From an uncultured Myxococcales bacterium (GTDB taxonomy: Bacteria; Myxococcota_A; UBA9042), in assembly GCA_903955385.1 (NCBI GenBank), contig CAJBNH010000114.1, forward strand, positions 1 to 35,700: 35,700 nt of DNA. Reading direction: 5' to 3'. Below are positions 33,103-35,700 of the stretch, in pieces. The position numbers and the translations under genes are program-made. The notes beneath the pieces are model-generated. The model saw only the letters and a list, made by a program, of their open reading frames with translations. It searched no databases and was not told the DNA's origin. The stretch's first letter is position 1. Each line of letters starts with the position of its first letter.

Positions 33103-33636
33103 TCAGCGCACCGTCAGCGCCAGCCGCCCCCACCGCAAAATGGTCTGGTGCATCTCTGCTTCGGACCAGTGCATCTTGCGCAGCAGCTCCGCAACGTCGT
33201 CGGGTTCCACCAGTCGGGACGCAAACAATTGCGCCACGAGCGCCTCGTCCTTGGGCCGACCCACGCGCAGCTTCACGGCAGCAACGTCGACCGCTGACAG
33301 TGCCCTGGCGTTGGTTCCGGCAACTGCTTGCGTGCGCAGGGCCCAGCCCTCGGCGAAGGTGTCTGCAATGCTCGGGCGCAAGACATCCAGATGGTACCCG
33401 AAGTGCTGGTCGAACAGGCTCCCCTCGCCCAACGCCTCGTGCAGCATCGCGGCCAGTTCCTCGTCGCAGGGCTCGAGCCACAGGTCCGCGTCCCGCGTCA
33501 ACTCGAGCGGTGCCCCGGCCTCGCCGAGCGTCGCGTGCGTCGCCAGCAGCGCCGCCGACCCCAGCACGATGACGCGGTCCGACTGCGTCAGGGAGCTGGC
33601 CGCACCTATCAGGTGGACAAGGGACGAAAGCTGCAC
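33103..33636 (-). CDS. DUF6036-like nucleotidyltransferase, probable toxin-type partner
   Basis: A 177-residue protein from GTG 33636, with GAGGG just upstream, overlapping the preceding gene by 28 nt. It has the minimal nucleotidyltransferase core: RVIVLGSAALLATH (G-S), LTRDADLWLEP with the D-x-D pair, and a later FGYHLDVLRPSIADTF strand with the third acidic residue. The ALSAVDVAAVKLRVGRPKD segment (D-x-x-x-x-K-x-x-x-x-x-x-K-D) is typical of AbiEii/DUF6036-type enzymes. Relatives act in toxin-antitoxin or abortive-infection pairs, and the translational overlap with a small upstream gene fits. Activity is not proven. Confidence 0.75.
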   Translation of the reverse strand: MQLSSLVHLIGAASSLTQSDRVIVLGSAALLATHATLGEAGAPLELTRDADLWLEPCDEELAAMLHEALGEGSLFDQHFGYHLDVLRPSIADTFAEGWALRTQAVAGTNARALSAVDVAAVKLRVGRPKDEALVAQLFASRLVEPDDVAELLRKMHWSEAEMHQTILRWGRLALTVR

Positions 33637-33944
33637 AGATCCCTCGCCTTGCGTCGCTCTTCGCGACTGAGCAGTCCCGCGAACGGCGCGAACTCTCGCA
33701 TCCGAACGTCAAGCGGAGCGTCGGACGCGAGCAGGCCCTGCAACCGCGCCATGCCGTCCGAGCCCGCCTGTGCGTCCTGGAGGATGCGATCCCAGGCAAC
33801 CAGCCGCTCTCGTGCCTGCGCGCCGGACGTGACCCACCGACGGACGTTGTCGCGAGCGACGGCGAGCAGCTCGGGTCGGGCGGCAAGCGCGCGTGCGACA
33901 AGCTGCACGTAGGTCGGCGCCTGGTCGGGTGGGGCGACGGGCAT
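33609..33944 (-). CDS. Small partner protein of the nucleotidyltransferase
   Basis: A 111-residue, mostly helical protein with ATG 33944 and no strong ribosome-binding site. Helix-rich segments include LVARALAARPELLAVARDNV and RLVAWDRILQDAQ; near the end, LDVRMREFAPFAGLLSREER resembles the conserved LRxSSPFxGxLSxxER of small proteins encoded before DUF6036 nucleotidyltransferases. Its last 28 nt overlap the enzyme gene. It is the candidate antitoxin or binding partner; this is inferred from gene order. Confidence 0.65.
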   Translation of the reverse strand: MPVAPPDQAPTYVQLVARALAARPELLAVARDNVRRWVTSGAQARERLVAWDRILQDAQAGSDGMARLQGLLASDAPLDVRMREFAPFAGLLSREERRKARDLCSFRPLST

Positions 33945-34044
33945 GGGCGAACCGTTGCGCCAACAAGGACCGGCGCGGGCTCAGGATACCCGAACGGGCA
34001 GGACTTGCCAGCGCTGCTGATCGTCAGCGCGAACGAGACTTCTT

Positions 34045-34180
34045 GTTCGATACATCAACAGCGTCGCCGAGGCTCGGCTACCCGCCGTGCATGCCGTCAT
34101 CGACAAATTCTCCCGGCACATCCTGGCCTTCCGGGTGACCGACCGCTTCGACATCAGCAGCACCATCGCCGTAGATGCAA
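34045..34180 (+). pseudogene. Relic of an rve-type (DDE integrase core) transposase
   Basis: The frame reads LPAVHAVIDKFSRHILAFRV, then TDRFDISSTIAVDANT. The A-V-I-D-x-F-S-R-x-I-L-A-x-x-V core surrounds the second-strand Asp of the integrase fold. There is no start, and the frame ends at repeat copy C, whose first bases follow directly. Only about 45 residues of the enzyme remain. Confidence 0.55.
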
Positions 34181-34437
34181 ACACGGTGCCCCCCGTATGG
34201 CCACCGTCGCCCACCGCCATACCGACCCCAAGACGCCCTTTCCGAGCGACCAACCGCGAGTCTGCGCTGCCGGCCCCCCCGGTCAGCCTCTCGAACCGCC
34301 TGCAATTCCTTGAATTCCCGCCCGACCAGCGCCCCCATCCCGCGCAGCGCTGTGGGGCCCCTCGCAGATGCGCGTGTCCTGACGCTGTTGGCCGCTCAGT
34401 GCCCGCGTCGTTCGGCGCGTCGTCCCTTGGGAAAGGC
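34176..34437 (+). repeat. Dispersed intergenic repeat I, copy C (longest)
   Basis: Runs from TGCAAACACGGTGCCC through ACCGACCCCAAG, GAGTCTGCGCTGCCGG, CCCCCCGGTCAGCCTCTCGA, ATTCCTTGAATT, CGCAGCGCTGTGGGGCCCCT and TTGGCCGCTCAGTGCCCGCG, to GTCGTCCCTTGGGAAAGGCAC. The same blocks occur in the same order in copies A and B and the 3' blocks in D and E. It ends 1 nt before the stop codon of the hydrogenase pseudogene. Confidence 0.8.
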
Positions 34438-34438
34438 A

Positions 34439-34856
34439 CTAGCCCCGCACCTTGCCCAACAACCGAAGCAACCCATCCAGAATCGTCAGCGGATGCGGCG
34501 GGCAGCCGGGCACGAACAGGTCGACGGGAACGACCGCCGCCACACCGCCCTGCTGCTCCGGGTGACCGGCGAACGGTCCGCCCGCAATCGCGCAAGCCCC
34601 CACCGCGATGCAGATCTTGGGGTCCGGAATGGCCTGCCAGGTCTTGCGCACCGCCAGCTCCATGTTCCGCGTCACCGGCCCGCACACCAACCCCGTCCGC
34701 ATGGCGCGGCGAAGCGGCGTACGAGATGCCAAAGCGCCCCAAGTCCCAGCCGATGGTGCCAGCCGCGATTGCCGCCTGACCTGCCCCAGCGACCGTGATC
34801 TGGAGTGCTGCGCGGCCGTGACGGTCCGCCAGTAGCGGCCGCAGACGGAAGCACAT
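34439..34856 (-). pseudogene. Group 4-type NiFe-hydrogenase / NuoB-like small subunit, frameshifted
   Basis: The C-terminal frame reads GPVTRNMELAVRKTWQAIP, KICIAVGACAIAGGPF and VDLFVPGCPPHPLTILDGLL, which is the 20-kDa iron-sulfur subunit of hydrogenases and formate hydrogenlyases, with the last two cluster Cys intact. The preceding part is in another frame: WDLGRFGISYAASPRHAD. The two join at about 34690-34697, where about 2 nt are missing compared with the expected HADVLLVxGPVTRNM. In the first part the expected CNGC ligand pair reads AGAGQAA, so the cluster could not form. Clearly a decaying gene; no other hydrogenase subunit is visible. Confidence 0.72.
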
Positions 34857-35174
34857 CTTCGCAAGGCATGTTGGCGGGACGGTGCCCGGCGGGCGTCAGG
34901 CTCCCCGCCCACCACTCCGCAACGACACCCACCGCTGATTTCCATGTAGTTTCTGGATTCGACGCGATTGGTCGAGCCGGCAGGTACGGGCTCGGCGTGA
35001 AGTCGTCTACGATTCGGTACGAAGAGATCGCCCGCCAGCGGCGCCGGACACATACTCAGGATCAGACAAGATTCCGCGGGCGTACGGGCTGGCAGGCCCG
35101 GCGTCCGCACGCCGCCGGCGGGCAGCTTCAGCATGGTGCAGTCGCAGCCGCCGGACAAGTCACCGGAGATAACT
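34857..35174 (+). other. Spacer before the transposase; no gene seen
   Basis: No frame on either strand has a family signature I can defend. It should contain one end of the insertion sequence whose transposase starts at 35175; GGAGA at 35165-35169 is its ribosome-binding site. The terminal inverted repeat cannot be defined because the other end is outside the window. Confidence 0.4.
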
Positions 35175-35700
35175 ATGCAACAAGAAACGACCCTGCGCCT
35201 GACACGGCGGGTCATCGGGCATGTGAGTGCACGGCTGGATGAGCTGCACCTCGACGACGTGGTCGATCCACGCAAGGGCAAGGCGACCTGGAAGATCCGC
35301 ACCTTGCTGACGGCCGCCACCGTCGGCATGGCAGCGGGATGCAAGGGCCTGGGCGATGTGGAGACCCTGACGACCTGGCTGGGTGTGGGCGCTCGCAAAC
35401 GCCTGCGGCTGTGGCGACGCGTGCCGGACACCACCCTGCGCGACTTGCTGATGGCGCTGCGGCCTGGCGAGGTGCGCAAGCTGATTCGGCAAGCGATCAC
35501 CATCGCGCACCGGCGCAAGCAGCTCCAGCACGACCTGCCGCTCCGCGCCGTGAGCATGGACGGCAAGGGCACCTCGAGCTGGCTGTTCGACAAGCCCAAC
35601 GCCAAGGAGAAGTACGGCCAGATCCAGGATTGCCGCACGGTGGTTCGCACGATCACGTCGTGCTTGGTGTCGGTGCCCGGGCGACCGTGTCTGGACGCCC
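35175..35700 (+). CDS. ISAs1-like DDE transposase, N-terminal part (cut by window edge)
   Basis: 175 residues from ATG 35175, preceded by GGAGA, open to the right edge. The N-terminal domain has the family layout: LDELHLDDVVDPRKGKATW (D-P-R), LLTAATVGMAAGCKGLGDVE (helical, A-G-x-K-x-L-x-D-x-E), RRVPDTTLRDLL (P-D-T-T) and then the first catalytic strand AVSMDGKGTSS with D129-G-K131. The remaining catalytic Asp and Glu lie outside the window. The frame is undamaged as far as it goes, unlike the other mobile-element relics here, so this may be an active insertion. Confidence 0.8.
   Translation, partial: MQQETTLRLTRRVIGHVSARLDELHLDDVVDPRKGKATWKIRTLLTAATVGMAAGCKGLGDVETLTTWLGVGARKRLRLWRRVPDTTLRDLLMALRPGEVRKLIRQAITIAHRRKQLQHDLPLRAVSMDGKGTSSWLFDKPNAKEKYGQIQDCRTVVRTITSCLVSVPGRPCLDA

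Noticed and set aside
1-35700. CRISPR arrays, rRNA and tRNA genes
   Set aside because: No regularly spaced short direct repeats and no tRNA arms or rRNA landmarks were seen on reading either strand; small RNAs cannot be excluded.

Overview
The window is GC-rich, gene-dense bacterial chromosome with about 23 intact or near-intact protein genes, several decayed gene fragments and no visible rRNA, tRNA or CRISPR array. A 655-residue secreted protein with Cys-rich DUF4215 repeats, a lipase lipoprotein with an Asp/Ala/Pro-rich linker, and a secreted protein with a tail-collar domain suggest a Myxococcota-like (former Deltaproteobacteria) organism with a Gram-negative envelope. This is inferred from gene style; no phylogenetic marker is present.

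Layout. 1-348: N-terminus of a lipoprotein running off the left edge. 349-905: spacer with the relic of an AAA ATPase tail. 906-1550: F420/NADP-type reductase. 1795-8280 (minus): an acetate/carboxylate-uptake block made of a Cache-PAS-PAS-CBS-DUF294 sensor, a DUF485 protein, an ActP-like sodium:solute symporter with an unusual ~180-residue insert, and a porin. Divergent from it, 8404-10901 holds a second DUF294 protein whose nucleotidyltransferase motif is destroyed, overlapped by a DnaQ-like exonuclease. 11250-13300 (minus): a heme oxygenase fused to an unknown domain and interrupted by one in-frame TAG, overlapped by a CxxC/B12-binding-like protein, which looks like a tetrapyrrole-linked sensory module.

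13663-21016: an SrkA-type kinase, a rhomboid protease with extra domains, a TerC transporter, and a large EF-hand membrane protein followed by a small membrane protein. 21091-24889: DUF1697, a family I lipase lipoprotein, a DUF2202 ferritin-like lipoprotein and a CoA-binding protein. 25023-32847: two secreted proteins that share an N-terminal domain (one with DUF4215 repeats and a fibrinogen-like end, one with a P-like domain and a tail-collar end), a DUF4402 protein, an unrecognised protein, a fatty-acid hydroxylase and a DUF393 protein. 33103-33944: a small gene plus nucleotidyltransferase pair that resembles a toxin-antitoxin system. 34045 to the end: transposase relic, hydrogenase small-subunit pseudogene, and an ISAs1-like transposase running off the right edge.

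Two features run across the whole window. First, intergenic spaces carry a dispersed repeat of about 175-265 bp (three long and two partial copies) and a second ~78-bp repeat (two copies). Second, several spacers hold recognisable ends of decayed genes: AAA ATPase, M20 amidohydrolase, MATE transporter, IS66, IS91, rve transposase and hydrogenase.
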